This document shows positions 35,673 to 44,292 of a stretch of 64,000 bases of DNA, piece by piece. Source of the DNA: an uncultured Alphaproteobacteria bacterium. Lineage in GTDB: Bacteria > Pseudomonadota > Alphaproteobacteria > Rhodobacterales > Rhodobacteraceae. Both the position numbers and the translations under genes were made by a program. The stretch is from NCBI GenBank assembly GCA_902619165.1, contig CACNDI010000001.1:1-64000 (forward strand), read 5' to 3'. Below the pieces are notes generated by a model. That model was not told the origin of the DNA and did no database searches. It saw only the letters and a program-made list of their open reading frames with translations. Positions within the stretch are counted from its first letter, which is position 1; every line of letters begins with the position of its first letter.

Positions 35673-37733
35673 ATGTGCGGTATTACAGGTTTTTGGGATG
35701 TGTCTAAAAGACCCGAGGGTGAACTTAACCAGATTGCTAGGGGAATGGCGAATGCCATTTCACATCGTGGCCCAGACGACTCAGGTACCTGGGCTGACCC
35801 GCTGGCTGGCATTGCACTAGGGCATCGACGTCTTTCCATTATTGACTTATCATCTGCTGGGCACCAACCCATGATTTCAAGCAGTGGGCAGTTTGTAGTT
35901 GCATTCAATGGTGAAATTTATAACCATTTGGAATTAAGAGATGAATTGGATAATTCTCTAAATCTAAACAATCTCCGCGGTTCGACGGCGGCTACACTGA
36001 AATGGCGAGGGCATTCGGATACTGAAACCTTGCTAGCAGGATTTGAGCGCTGGGGTGTGGCTACCACATTGGCAAAAACAGTGGGTATGTTTGCTATCGT
36101 TTTGTGGGATGTTCAACAGCGCACACTTCACCTGGCGCGCGACCGTTTTGGCGAAAAACCATTATATTACGGTTGGACAGGCAGTGGTGCTAGGAATGCA
36201 TTTGTGTTTGGCTCAGAGTTAAAGTCTTTGCGTGCCTTTCCAGGTTTTTCTAATCCAGTATGCAGAAGGGCATTGGCTCAGTACATGCGATTTATGTATG
36301 TGCCTGCGCCACGCAGCATTTACCAAAATATTTATAAGTTGGAGCCGGGTTGCCTGCTCAGCATCAAGGGGGCTGCGCCCGTGGTTGCACCCTCGGAGCC
36401 GCTGCGCCCACCAGCAATTTATGAAAGCATTAAGCTAAGTCGATGGTGGTCGTTAGCCGATGTGGTGCAAGTTGGAGAGAACAACCAGATCAGCGATGAG
36501 GTGGATGCTATTGATGAGTTAGAACATTGCCTATATGATGCTGTTAAGTTGCAGTCGCTGGCTGATGTGCCTCTTGGGGCGTTTTTATCGGGCGGGGTGG
36601 ATTCATCTACAATTGTCGCACTCATGCAGCAGCAGGCAACGAGCCCTGTCAAAACGTTTACTGTCGGGTTTGAAGAATCGGGGTTTGACGAAGCACCTCA
36701 TGCGCGTTCTGTAGCCAAGCATCTAGGCACTTTTCATACCGAGTTGTTCGTAACGGCTGCCGAGACGCAGGAGGTGATAGCTCAACTGCCTAGTATGTAC
36801 GATGAACCGTTTGCAGACTCATCTCAAATTCCAACGCATCTGGTGTGTCGCGCAGCGCGAGAGCATGTTAAAGTGGCGCTCTCGGGCGATGCGGGCGATG
36901 AGTTATTTGGCGGCTATAACCGCTACTTTTGGGGACCAAGAATCTGGTCCAAACTTGCGTGGCTGCCTTATCCAGTGCGGCAAGCGCTAGGTGTGGCCAT
37001 CAGAGCTATACCATTAGCTGGATGGGACGCTCTGGGTCTCCCAGTCAATACTTTGCTGCCAAGTAGTAAGGGAATTATTAATGTTGGTGACAAAGCCCAT
37101 AAGCTGGCCGCCCGCCTGCGCGATGTGCGCGATTTAGATGGTCTTTATAAGAGTTTGGTATCTGAATGGCAAGACCCGGCTCAAGTGGTGCGTGGTGACG
37201 ATGGTTGCACTGTGTCGGAGCCAAGCAGCCTGTTGGAAGATACATTGCCTACCAGCGGTTTTATGGGTGTTGTCAACAGCCCTCACCGAATGATGTATAG
37301 AGATAGTTTAACCTATTTACCTGACGACATTTTGTGTAAAGTGGATCGAGCCGCTATGGCGTGCAGCCTCGAGACGCGCGTTCCATTTTTAGACCACCGA
37401 GTGGCTGAATTAGCTTGGCGGTTTCCACTTGGGTTGAAGATTAGGGGTCGGCAGGGCAAGTGGCCACTGCGACAAGTGCTTAATAGGCACGTACCGCGCG
37501 AGCTAATTGAAAGGCCCAAGGCGGGTTTTGGTATTCCAGTTGGCCAGTGGCTGCGTGGGCCACTCCGGCCTTGGGCTGAAAACCTGCTAGACCAAAATCG
37601 ATTGAGTGCTGAGGGCTATTTTTATCCAATACCTATTCGGAAAAAATGGGCCGACCACTTATCCGGTCGGCGCGACCACACCGCCAGCCTTTGGGCTATA
37701 TTGATATTCCAGGCTTGGTTACAACAACAGTGA
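35673..37733 (+). CDS. asnB: AsnB-type glutamine-dependent amidotransferase
   Basis: This 686-residue protein starts MCGITGFWD, so Cys2 becomes the N-terminal nucleophile of a class II glutamine amidotransferase. SHRGPDDSG and FNGEIYNH are glutaminase motifs. The synthetase domain has SGGVDSS at 306-312 (ATP pyrophosphatase loop) and SGDAGDELFGGYNRY. Such paralogues in polysaccharide clusters often amidate sugar uronic acids (WbpS-like) rather than make asparagine. The UDP-sugar dehydrogenase at 1823 would supply a uronic acid to amidate. Plain asparagine synthesis remains possible. Its stop overlaps the next start. Confidence 0.9.
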   Translation: MCGITGFWDVSKRPEGELNQIARGMANAISHRGPDDSGTWADPLAGIALGHRRLSIIDLSSAGHQPMISSSGQFVVAFNGEIYNHLELRDELDNSLNLNNLRGSTAATLKWRGHSDTETLLAGFERWGVATTLAKTVGMFAIVLWDVQQRTLHLARDRFGEKPLYYGWTGSGARNAFVFGSELKSLRAFPGFSNPVCRRALAQYMRFMYVPAPRSIYQNIYKLEPGCLLSIKGAAPVVAPSEPLRPPAIYESIKLSRWWSLADVVQVGENNQISDEVDAIDELEHCLYDAVKLQSLADVPLGAFLSGGVDSSTIVALMQQQATSPVKTFTVGFEESGFDEAPHARSVAKHLGTFHTELFVTAAETQEVIAQLPSMYDEPFADSSQIPTHLVCRAAREHVKVALSGDAGDELFGGYNRYFWGPRIWSKLAWLPYPVRQALGVAIRAIPLAGWDALGLPVNTLLPSSKGIINVGDKAHKLAARLRDVRDLDGLYKSLVSEWQDPAQVVRGDDGCTVSEPSSLLEDTLPTSGFMGVVNSPHRMMYRDSLTYLPDDILCKVDRAAMACSLETRVPFLDHRVAELAWRFPLGLKIRGRQGKWPLRQVLNRHVPRELIERPKAGFGIPVGQWLRGPLRPWAENLLDQNRLSAEGYFYPIPIRKKWADHLSGRRDHTASLWAILIFQAWLQQQ

Positions 37734-38884
37734 GAATTTTAATACCAAATAAATCTTCTCGTGGTCTTTTGATTGGGCTGATTACTGCACATGTTTTTGG
37801 GACCCTTATTGCCTATACTGTATATATTAATTTTACAACTCTTGGAGACGGCTATCGACCAGAAGAGTATCAAAGTATCAAGGAACTGTACGATGGTGAA
37901 TTTTTTATTTCAACACTATTCGTTTGGTTTATTTATTACGTTATTGGTAATTTACTCCCTTTTTTTCTTGCGCCGATGTTTTTAGGAATAATCATAGCTA
38001 TTTTAATTTGGCACGCCTTTCGTGATGTATATATTCACTTGGGTCGAAAATTTTTTTGGGTCTGTAATTTATTTCCGCACTTTTTGATTTGGTCCGGCGT
38101 GTCGTCCAAAGAACAGATCGTAATTATTTGTGGTGTTATTATAATCAGTTTTGTTGCTCGCCGCTTATTTAGCGGAAGAAAATCAAACGTCAGCCTGTTT
38201 TTTACTATCATAGCGTTAGGAGTTGTATTCATTGTCAGGCCAAACTATTTTGTGATTTATTTTACAATATTTATAACTGCATTTAGTGCACCATTGATAA
38301 ACTCAATAATTTCCGAGCGATTATCAATTGGAGTTTGGTTTGTAACATTTATATTATTAATTTCTCTGCTGACGATTGTTTTATCTTTGCACGAGACCTT
38401 TTTTAGTTCAGACGTCGTCAATTGGATGATGGGAGTCCAATATTCGTTTCTAGCTTATGAGGATGCCGGGTCAAATCGAACTGATATTCAGTGGAATGAT
38501 TTATATGATTTTTTTTATAATTCTTTATGGGGGATACCTCAGGGATTTGTAGGTCCTACATTTAAAGAAATATTATCAAAGCCAATACAAGCACCGGCAT
38601 TTTTGGAGGGCGTTGTTTACTTTACAATAACATTATATTTGCTGTACAGACTAATTCAATTAGCAAAATCTTCTCGTTCCCTGAGGGTACACATCTTACC
38701 GTTTATATTTGTCGGATTCTGCATCATATTTGCGAGCTATCCATATTTAATATTTAACCCCGGATCCGCGATAAGGTACAAGCAAGCTCTGCATCCATTA
38801 CTGATTTTCTACCCACTACTAATTTTAGCATATAGTAGAGCGAACAATTTTAGAAATATCAAAGGAGAAACTGATAGGCGTTAA
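37730..38884 (+). CDS. Polytopic membrane protein, candidate glycan polymerase
   Basis: I start at the GTG at 37730, overlapping the asnB stop by four bases, which gives 384 residues; an upstream in-frame ATG at 37646 lies inside asnB. There are about nine hydrophobic segments. Loop text includes WSGVSSKEQIV near 118-128, VFIVRPNYF, and NPGSAIRYKQALHP near 344-357. The Lys-Glu and Arg-Pro motifs recall membrane glycosyltransferases and some Wzy-like proteins. As no other polymerase is visible, this is my best candidate for Wzy. The family is not certain. Confidence 0.7.
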   Translation: MRILIPNKSSRGLLIGLITAHVFGTLIAYTVYINFTTLGDGYRPEEYQSIKELYDGEFFISTLFVWFIYYVIGNLLPFFLAPMFLGIIIAILIWHAFRDVYIHLGRKFFWVCNLFPHFLIWSGVSSKEQIVIICGVIIISFVARRLFSGRKSNVSLFFTIIALGVVFIVRPNYFVIYFTIFITAFSAPLINSIISERLSIGVWFVTFILLISLLTIVLSLHETFFSSDVVNWMMGVQYSFLAYEDAGSNRTDIQWNDLYDFFYNSLWGIPQGFVGPTFKEILSKPIQAPAFLEGVVYFTITLYLLYRLIQLAKSSRSLRVHILPFIFVGFCIIFASYPYLIFNPGSAIRYKQALHPLLIFYPLLILAYSRANNFRNIKGETDRR

Positions 38885-39303
38885 AGAATATCAATTATCC
38901 AGAAGCTTACAATAGATTACTTCATAAATAACTGGCTCACGAGAGTTATAAAATTATTAGGTATTGCTACTACGCTAAACCAATTGAAATTGTATTTAAA
39001 ATAGCTAGTAACAATTAATTTTGAACAACTTTTCAATATTTAACCATGTTCTACAAACTTCCATTTTTGCTGTATTGCCGAGAAGTAACTTAGGCTATTT
39101 AGGGTTCTTATGTGCTGCGGTTGTAATAGTTCGTAGTAATTAAGCAGTATTGTGGAATTATAACCCCTGCCCGGTTTGGGTTTTTTATCTGCTATCTTTT
39201 CTATAGATATTTTGCGCAGATACTGCTTTTGTAAAAATATTGTTGCCGATATGATTTTTTTACATCGTAATAACTAAATAAAATATTTTCGGATTTTAGA
39301 AAA
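38885..39303 (+). other. Junction between polysaccharide and catabolic regions
   Basis: These 419 bases hold no gene that I can support. They are AT-rich, contain many stops in every frame, and include one probable terminator at 39162-39186. To the left all genes are on + and belong to glycan synthesis; to the right gene content, spacing and codon style change. I see no tRNA, direct repeat or integrase that would mark an attachment site. Confidence 0.6.
39162..39186 (+). terminator. Possible rho-independent terminator after the polysaccharide cluster
   Basis: AACCC (39162-39166) can pair with GGGTT (39178-39182) over an 11-base loop, and the stem runs into six T (39181-39186). This fits a + strand terminator 280 bases after the last polysaccharide gene. 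The stem is only five pairs, so it is a moderate call. Confidence 0.45.
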
Positions 39304-39522
39304 ATGGATGCTAACAAAATCTCGAACTTAATTTCAAAGTATTTGGAAAATTTGTCAAGTAGTAAAAATGAGAAAAATGAGCTGTATACATTTATTACCC
39401 AAAATGCAGACCAGTTTTTTGAAATAAGTGAAAGAATGGTTGTTGAAGTAAAGAAAATAAAAGATAGACATCCAAATAACTGGAAAGAGATGGTGGCGAT
39501 GACCATGTTTTCAACTCTTTAG
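39304..39522 (+). CDS. Small protein of unknown function
   Basis: This 72-residue protein starts with ATG and lies six bases before the cupin gene, so it is likely in one operon with it. The text is charged and helical, with heptad-like spacing in NLISKYLENLSSSKNEK and ISERMVVEVKKIKDRH. It has no cysteine, no signal peptide and no membrane segment. I do not recognise it. Its start lacks a strong ribosome binding site. Given the operon spacing I think it is real. Confidence 0.55.
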   Translation: MDANKISNLISKYLENLSSSKNEKNELYTFITQNADQFFEISERMVVEVKKIKDRHPNNWKEMVAMTMFSTL

Positions 39523-39528
39523 TAAAAA

Positions 39529-39924
39529 ATGAAAAACACGGATAAAGAAAAAATTGTTGTATCTCATTTGAAGGATCAAGCTTGGATTGAGGATAAAAAG
39601 CAAGGTAACCTTAGGTGGAAATATATCGCTGATAGTACACAATTAATGAGCCATGGACTTTCGTGTGGAGTATTAGTTTTACCACCTGGAGAAGAGCTAC
39701 CCCTTCATCACCACTCACCTCAGGAAGTTTACATCATTCGGCAAGGAGAGGGACTGCTTCTAAGCTCTTTGAGTTCAAAGAAGGTTTGTAAAGATAGTTT
39801 TGTGTATATTCCTAAAAATGTTGATCACGGATTGAAAAATACCAGTGAGGAAGATTTAGAAATATTATGGATTTTTCCTACTGACTGTTGGGAAGAAGTA
39901 GAATATATTTTTCAAAGGAAGTAA
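39529..39924 (+). CDS. Cupin-domain protein
   Basis: This 131-residue protein has a single cupin fold. Motif 1 is PPGEELPLHHHSPQEVYIIRQG near 58-79 (metal-binding His-His-His and Glu; quoted parts overlap), and motif 2 is FVYIPKNVDHGLKN near 97-110 with another His. Such small cupins bind a metal and act as dioxygenases, isomerases or storage folds. Being next to the homogentisate operon but on the other strand, a role in aromatic breakdown is possible but not shown. The substrate is unknown. Confidence 0.8.
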   Translation: MKNTDKEKIVVSHLKDQAWIEDKKQGNLRWKYIADSTQLMSHGLSCGVLVLPPGEELPLHHHSPQEVYIIRQGEGLLLSSLSSKKVCKDSFVYIPKNVDHGLKNTSEEDLEILWIFPTDCWEEVEYIFQRK

Positions 39925-39970
39925 GTTTAATTTCCTGTAGTGTTACACCAAAAATAGAAAGTATCTTTTT

Positions 39971-40258
39971 ATGGTTCGCCTTATTCTTTTTTTAGTTTTA
40001 ATTTTATTCATAATATGGATATTACTGCCGTTTTTAAAAACAAAAAACGGAGATGGAAAAAACAACAAATTAGAAAATATTATGAACTCTAATAAAAGTA
40101 CCTTTAGGCAGCCAAATACTATTTTTATAGTTATTTCAGTTGTGCTTTTATTTGCTTTATTTTTGTGGCTTTTACCAAAACTTGGGATAAACCTTCTTTC
40201 ATTATTTCAAAAGATCGTTCCACTGATATCGACTTTGCGCGGAATTTTACCCTTTTAA
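39971..40258 (+). CDS. Small membrane protein of unknown function
   Basis: This 95-residue protein has two hydrophobic segments, about residues 2-22 (LILFLVLILFIIWILLP) and 48-68 (TIFIVISVVLLFALFLWLLP), joined by a loop rich in Lys and Asn. It ends three bases before the stop of the DUF2783-like gene on the other strand. I do not recognise a family. It may be an inner-membrane accessory protein. The clear hydrophobic pattern supports it as a real gene. Confidence 0.6.
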   Translation: MVRLILFLVLILFIIWILLPFLKTKNGDGKNNKLENIMNSNKSTFRQPNTIFIVISVVLLFALFLWLLPKLGINLLSLFQKIVPLISTLRGILPF

Positions 40259-40261
40259 AAG

Positions 40262-40459
40262 TTATTCTTGAGAAAGTGAATTGCTAGTGATTTTGTGTTC
40301 AGTTTCTATTTGATCAATAATTTTTTTTATAACTAGTGGGTCTGATATCTCCTCTGATAAAAGTAAAATTAGTCTTGCATTTAACTGATGAATTTTTTCG
40401 TCATCTAGACCTTGGTAAAGATTTACAAGTCTTGAGTAGAGTTGATCGTTTAGAGTCAT
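40262..40459 (-). CDS. DUF2783-like small protein
   Basis: This 65-residue protein has LYQGLDDEKIHQLNARLILLLSEEI across residues 14-37 (quoted piecewise: YQGLDDEK, QLNARLILLL), which matches my memory of the DUF2783 family, small helical proteins found next to FAD monooxygenases and metallo-hydrolases in aromatic pathways. It starts 29 bases after the FAD monooxygenase stop on the same strand. Its function is unknown; a helper or stabiliser of the monooxygenase is a guess from constant neighbourhood. Confidence 0.7.
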   Translation of the reverse strand: MTLNDQLYSRLVNLYQGLDDEKIHQLNARLILLLSEEISDPLVIKKIIDQIETEHKITSNSLSQE

Positions 40460-40488
40460 GAGTTATTTTCTTTCCAAAGCCTAAATAT

Positions 40489-42117
40489 CTACAGCATACA
40501 TTCTTCTAATGCACTGATATTTATCTCCTTAAATATTCCCACGATATACCCATCCGGTCTGATGAGGTAATTTAGATCCGCTCTGTATCTTTCTAACCCC
40601 TTACCTTCAAAATCTAAGAAATCAAAATCTTCATTATTTTCTTCACCAACGCTTATTATGTTTAAATTAAAGGGAAACTCGATTTTTATTTTTGAAAATG
40701 ACAGCAAATTATAGCTGTTAGCAATGACATCAGTAACAAATAGTCGGTTTCCTTTCCTATCAAGAATTGGAAAATCTACATAAATCGATCCAAGCAGAGG
40801 ATCATCTCTATACTCATTATCTAGCTTTAAACCGCTCAGCTTAAATGGAACAGAGAGCCTACCTGAATTAATTAGATTTCTAAAAAATTGATTGTTTACG
40901 GATAAATCGAGAACCTGATCACGAAAGGCTTTAGCCATCTTATTTTTTGGAGTCATAAAATTAGTTGCTCTAGAGGAATTTGCTATATTCTCTTCTGCAG
41001 CTTCAATCCGTTCCTCATTATAAGTATTTAAGATATTGTTTGAGGTATCATCGTTGAATATAGAAGCCAGTTTCCATCCTAAATTATCGACATCATGTAT
41101 CCCGCCATTACCTCCCCTAGCGCCAAAAGGACTGACTACGTGTGCGCTATCTCCAACAAAAATAATCCTATCAAATACCATTCTATCCAAAGAGGCACAT
41201 TTAAATTTATAAATACTCATCCAGTCAATTTCAAAACTGTCGGACTTAACAACTTTTTTTATTCTCTTTCTAACCCTCTCCGGATCAAGCTCACTTTTTC
41301 TGTCAATATTCTCACCAAGCTGTAAGTCTATTCTATAAATATTCTCAGCTTGCTTATGCAATAATGCAGATTGCCCTTCATGAAATGTAGGTGCGAACCA
41401 AAACCATCGCTCGGGATTATCGCTCTCAAAAGGAGGCTTTTCCATAAAAATATCAACTATCAAAAAATGTTCGTCGAAAATCTCACCTTCAAAAGAAAGG
41501 TTCATACGTTTCCTAGTTGGGGAGTCTGCACCATCGCAAGCAACCATGTAACATGATCTCAATAAATATTTTCCTTCAGGACAACTTACGGTGATTTCTA
41601 CGTTGTCTTTATTTTGAGCGTGACTAATAACTTCGTTACTAAATCTAAGATCAATATAATCTTCGAGTTGAAAACATCGTTCAATTAAATACTCCTCAAC
41701 ATAATATTGCTGTAAATTAATAAATGCTGGGAACTTTTGACCTTTATCCGGGAGCAAGTTAAATGAGAAAACTTCCTTATCTCCGTTGAAAAGTCTTCCT
41801 GTTTCCCAAGTAATTCCCTTTGCCATCATTTTTGAGGCAACCCCTAGTCGATCAAAAATTTCTAAAGTTCTCTTAGCCCAACAAATTGCTCTTGAACCGG
41901 TTGAAACAATGTTATTGTCGTCCAAAAGGACACTTTTTACACCTCTTTGAGCTAAATCAATTGCTAAGGACAAACCAATTGGTCCAGCACCCACAATGAC
42001 CACAGGATATATTTCTTGACTTCCCTCCGCAATCTCAGGAGGTATTTTAAAGGGAAATTCCTTATAGTTATAGTTTTTTGAAAAGTTCGCCGCACGATTC
42101 ACTGTAATAAATCCCAC
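40489..42117 (-). CDS. FAD-dependent aromatic monooxygenase (MhpA-like)
   Basis: This 542-residue class A flavoprotein has the FAD loop VVIVGAGPIGLSLA (GAGPIG at 43-48), the second motif CDGADSPTRK, and the third motif FVGDSAHVVSPFGARGGNGG near 319-337. A C-terminal thioredoxin-like domain of about 120 residues follows, as in phenol and MhpA-type hydroxylases. It would hydroxylate an aromatic ring using NAD(P)H and oxygen. In this operon the substrate may be a hydroxyphenyl acid leading into homogentisate. It overlaps the metallo-hydrolase gene by 19 bases, suggesting strong coupling. Confidence 0.88.
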   Translation of the reverse strand: MGFITVNRAANFSKNYNYKEFPFKIPPEIAEGSQEIYPVVIVGAGPIGLSLAIDLAQRGVKSVLLDDNNIVSTGSRAICWAKRTLEIFDRLGVASKMMAKGITWETGRLFNGDKEVFSFNLLPDKGQKFPAFINLQQYYVEEYLIERCFQLEDYIDLRFSNEVISHAQNKDNVEITVSCPEGKYLLRSCYMVACDGADSPTRKRMNLSFEGEIFDEHFLIVDIFMEKPPFESDNPERWFWFAPTFHEGQSALLHKQAENIYRIDLQLGENIDRKSELDPERVRKRIKKVVKSDSFEIDWMSIYKFKCASLDRMVFDRIIFVGDSAHVVSPFGARGGNGGIHDVDNLGWKLASIFNDDTSNNILNTYNEERIEAAEENIANSSRATNFMTPKNKMAKAFRDQVLDLSVNNQFFRNLINSGRLSVPFKLSGLKLDNEYRDDPLLGSIYVDFPILDRKGNRLFVTDVIANSYNLLSFSKIKIEFPFNLNIISVGEENNEDFDFLDFEGKGLERYRADLNYLIRPDGYIVGIFKEINISALEECML

Positions 42118-43043
42118 ATTTCTTTATCTCGTTCAGCCGTCCAAATTCTAGGATGATCAATACCTTTTGCCTCATCAAAAGCTCTTGAGACATTAAAAGG
42201 TAAACAATGCTCATAAATAGCATAACCGGAAAACTTTTTATCACACTCATCTCTACAAGAAGACATGGCTTCTTTTAAATCGCCGCCTGCATAAGCTATT
42301 TTTGAGACTGATTCAAACGTTGACGTAACAAAGTCTTCTGTCAATTCAATTGCTTCATTTATTTGTCTTGGATCTGTAAGAGCATCACCCCTTCCTGGAA
42401 CTAAAGAAACAGCCTGAAATTTTGCAATTTTTCCTAACGTTTTCGGCCAATCCTGTAAATGCGCATCACCACAGTAACAAGCCGACTTATATTCAACAAT
42501 ATCGCCAGTGAATAATACATTTGAGTCTGGTACATGAATAACTATATCTCCAGCAGTATGCGCTCTACCTAAAAAATATAAATCAACCCGTCGTTTACCT
42601 AAAAATAGTGACATTTTTTTATCAAATGTTGTTGTTGGCCAAGTAAGCCCTGAGATCTCTTCATGTCCCTTGAATAGTCGGGGAAACCTATCAAACTCAC
42701 TATCCCAATCTTCTTGTCCTCTTTCTACAACCATTGATCTTGCTTTGCTACTCATTATGATATTACTTGCCTTATACTCAGCTGCACCTAGCACCCTAAC
42801 AGCATGATAGTGCGACAAAACTAAGTGCGATATAGGTTTATCAGTAACAGACCTGACTTTTTGGATTACCTGTCTCGCTAAGGTTGGTGTTGCCTGAGCA
42901 TCAATGACCATTACGCTATCATCACCAACTATTATGCCTGAATTTGGGTCACCTTCAGCTGTAAAAGCAAAAAGATCATTACCTATTTCTTCAAATGAAA
43001 TTTTTTTCTCATCTAAATCATTTTGTGACGCAAATTTCTTCAT
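42099..43043 (-). CDS. Metallo-beta-lactamase-fold hydrolase with altered HxHxDH motif
   Basis: This 314-residue protein has the MBL fold: VMVIDAQATP near 45-54, LVLSHYHAVRV near 74-84, GRAHTAGD and FTGDIVEYK. The standard zinc motif HxHxDH reads His78-Tyr-His80-Ala-Val-Arg83, so Asp and the third His are missing. I recall the HYHAVRVLGA form in a conserved subfamily of aromatic-pathway clusters, so this is probably a subfamily trait. It lies ten bases after fumarylacetoacetase. Its reaction is unknown; a lactone or ester hydrolase role is likely. Confidence 0.82.
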   Translation of the reverse strand: MKKFASQNDLDEKKISFEEIGNDLFAFTAEGDPNSGIIVGDDSVMVIDAQATPTLARQVIQKVRSVTDKPISHLVLSHYHAVRVLGAAEYKASNIIMSSKARSMVVERGQEDWDSEFDRFPRLFKGHEEISGLTWPTTTFDKKMSLFLGKRRVDLYFLGRAHTAGDIVIHVPDSNVLFTGDIVEYKSACYCGDAHLQDWPKTLGKIAKFQAVSLVPGRGDALTDPRQINEAIELTEDFVTSTFESVSKIAYAGGDLKEAMSSCRDECDKKFSGYAIYEHCLPFNVSRAFDEAKGIDHPRIWTAERDKEMWDLLQ

Positions 43044-43053
43044 TTTTTTCCTA

Positions 43054-44292
43054 TTATTTTATAATTCTTCCAGAGCACGAACTAAATCCTATTTTAAACT
43101 TTTTAGCAGATGCAGTTCCGTTCAAAACAACGGTATCGTTATCTAGTAGGAAATCACGATTTTCCCCAGAGCTCAAAGCTATTTTTTCTTTTCCACCCCA
43201 CGATAACTCTAGCATGCAACCAAAACTTCCTTTTTCTATCCCTGATATTGTTCCCGAACCCATCAAGTCTCCTGTCGAGATACCACATCCAGCTGATGCA
43301 TGGTGTATAATCTGTTGAACTGGCGAGTAATAAAGCTCTTTTGCATTGGTTTCCACTATATCAGTTTCCATACCACCATCCTCAATTAAGGTTACTGTCA
43401 GGTCAATATCAAATACAAACGCTTTATCGTCCTCAAAATGTGGGAGTAGTTGAAAGTCCCTCTCGGGAGGAGTTGTTTTAAACGGCTCAAGAGCTTCCGG
43501 AGAAACTATCCAGGGACTAATACTTGTTCCAAATGACTTTGAGAGGAATGGACCTAGAGGTTGATATTCCCACGCTTGTATGTCTCTGGCAGACCAATCA
43601 TTTAGCAAAACATACCCAAAAATTAAATTTTCAGCTCCCTCAAAATCTAATGTTTCGCCTATTGGCAAACTGCCACCAATTACTGTGCCCATCTCAAGTT
43701 CAAAATCAAGCTTCCTGGTTGGCTCAAATTTTACAATACCATTGGTTTGTTCATAAATTTGTCCAGTTGGCCTTCTAATATCACTATCGGATGTCACTAC
43801 AGATGAAGCACGTCCATTATAGGCAACAGGTAAAGTATACCAATTTTTTGATAATTCAGTATTTTCCCCTCTTATAATTTTACTTGCATTGAGCGCATGA
43901 TTTTTGCAAGAGTAAAAGTCAGTATATTCTGAAATTTCAAACGCTTTACTATTGTAACAATTGTTTAAAGGTACAAGGCATTTCTTTACTTCACTTCTTT
44001 TTTTTGAGTTTTCTGCTAATAACTCCTGCAAAAATTTACGAATTTCTTTTCGAGAAAATGATCCCTTTGACATAAAGCAGTTCAATAAAACGTGTTTAAA
44101 TCCGAGGTCCGGTATAAGACCTAATTCCTCAGCATAAGTGAGGTTAAGAACCTGATCGCCAATTGCAGTAGCAGAAAAGCACTTCTTTTCGCTTTTTTCG
44201 AAACAAACACCAAAAGGAAGATTATTTAGAGGGAAGTCACAATCTCTATTATTCGCTGTCTCAACGAATGACTTAATTAAATCGAGCGACAC
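43054..44292 (-). CDS. fahA: Fumarylacetoacetase
   Basis: This 412-residue protein starts with GTG overlapping the hmgA stop by one base. Motifs LDFELEMGTVIGG (metal-binding Glu), NDWSARDIQAWEYQPLGPF, and GDLMGSGTISG are those of fumarylacetoacetase, and the length agrees. It cleaves fumarylacetoacetate to fumarate and acetoacetate, the last step of tyrosine and phenylalanine catabolism. No maiA (maleylacetoacetate isomerase) is in the window, so the isomer must come from an enzyme elsewhere or form without one. Confidence 0.95.
   Translation of the reverse strand: MSLDLIKSFVETANNRDCDFPLNNLPFGVCFEKSEKKCFSATAIGDQVLNLTYAEELGLIPDLGFKHVLLNCFMSKGSFSRKEIRKFLQELLAENSKKRSEVKKCLVPLNNCYNSKAFEISEYTDFYSCKNHALNASKIIRGENTELSKNWYTLPVAYNGRASSVVTSDSDIRRPTGQIYEQTNGIVKFEPTRKLDFELEMGTVIGGSLPIGETLDFEGAENLIFGYVLLNDWSARDIQAWEYQPLGPFLSKSFGTSISPWIVSPEALEPFKTTPPERDFQLLPHFEDDKAFVFDIDLTVTLIEDGGMETDIVETNAKELYYSPVQQIIHHASAGCGISTGDLMGSGTISGIEKGSFGCMLELSWGGKEKIALSSGENRDFLLDNDTVVLNGTASAKKFKIGFSSCSGRIIK

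Noticed and set aside
37646-38884. Earlier start for the membrane protein inside asnB
   Set aside because: The added 28 residues are encoded by asnB in another frame; the GTG at 37730 gives a normal four-base stop-start overlap.
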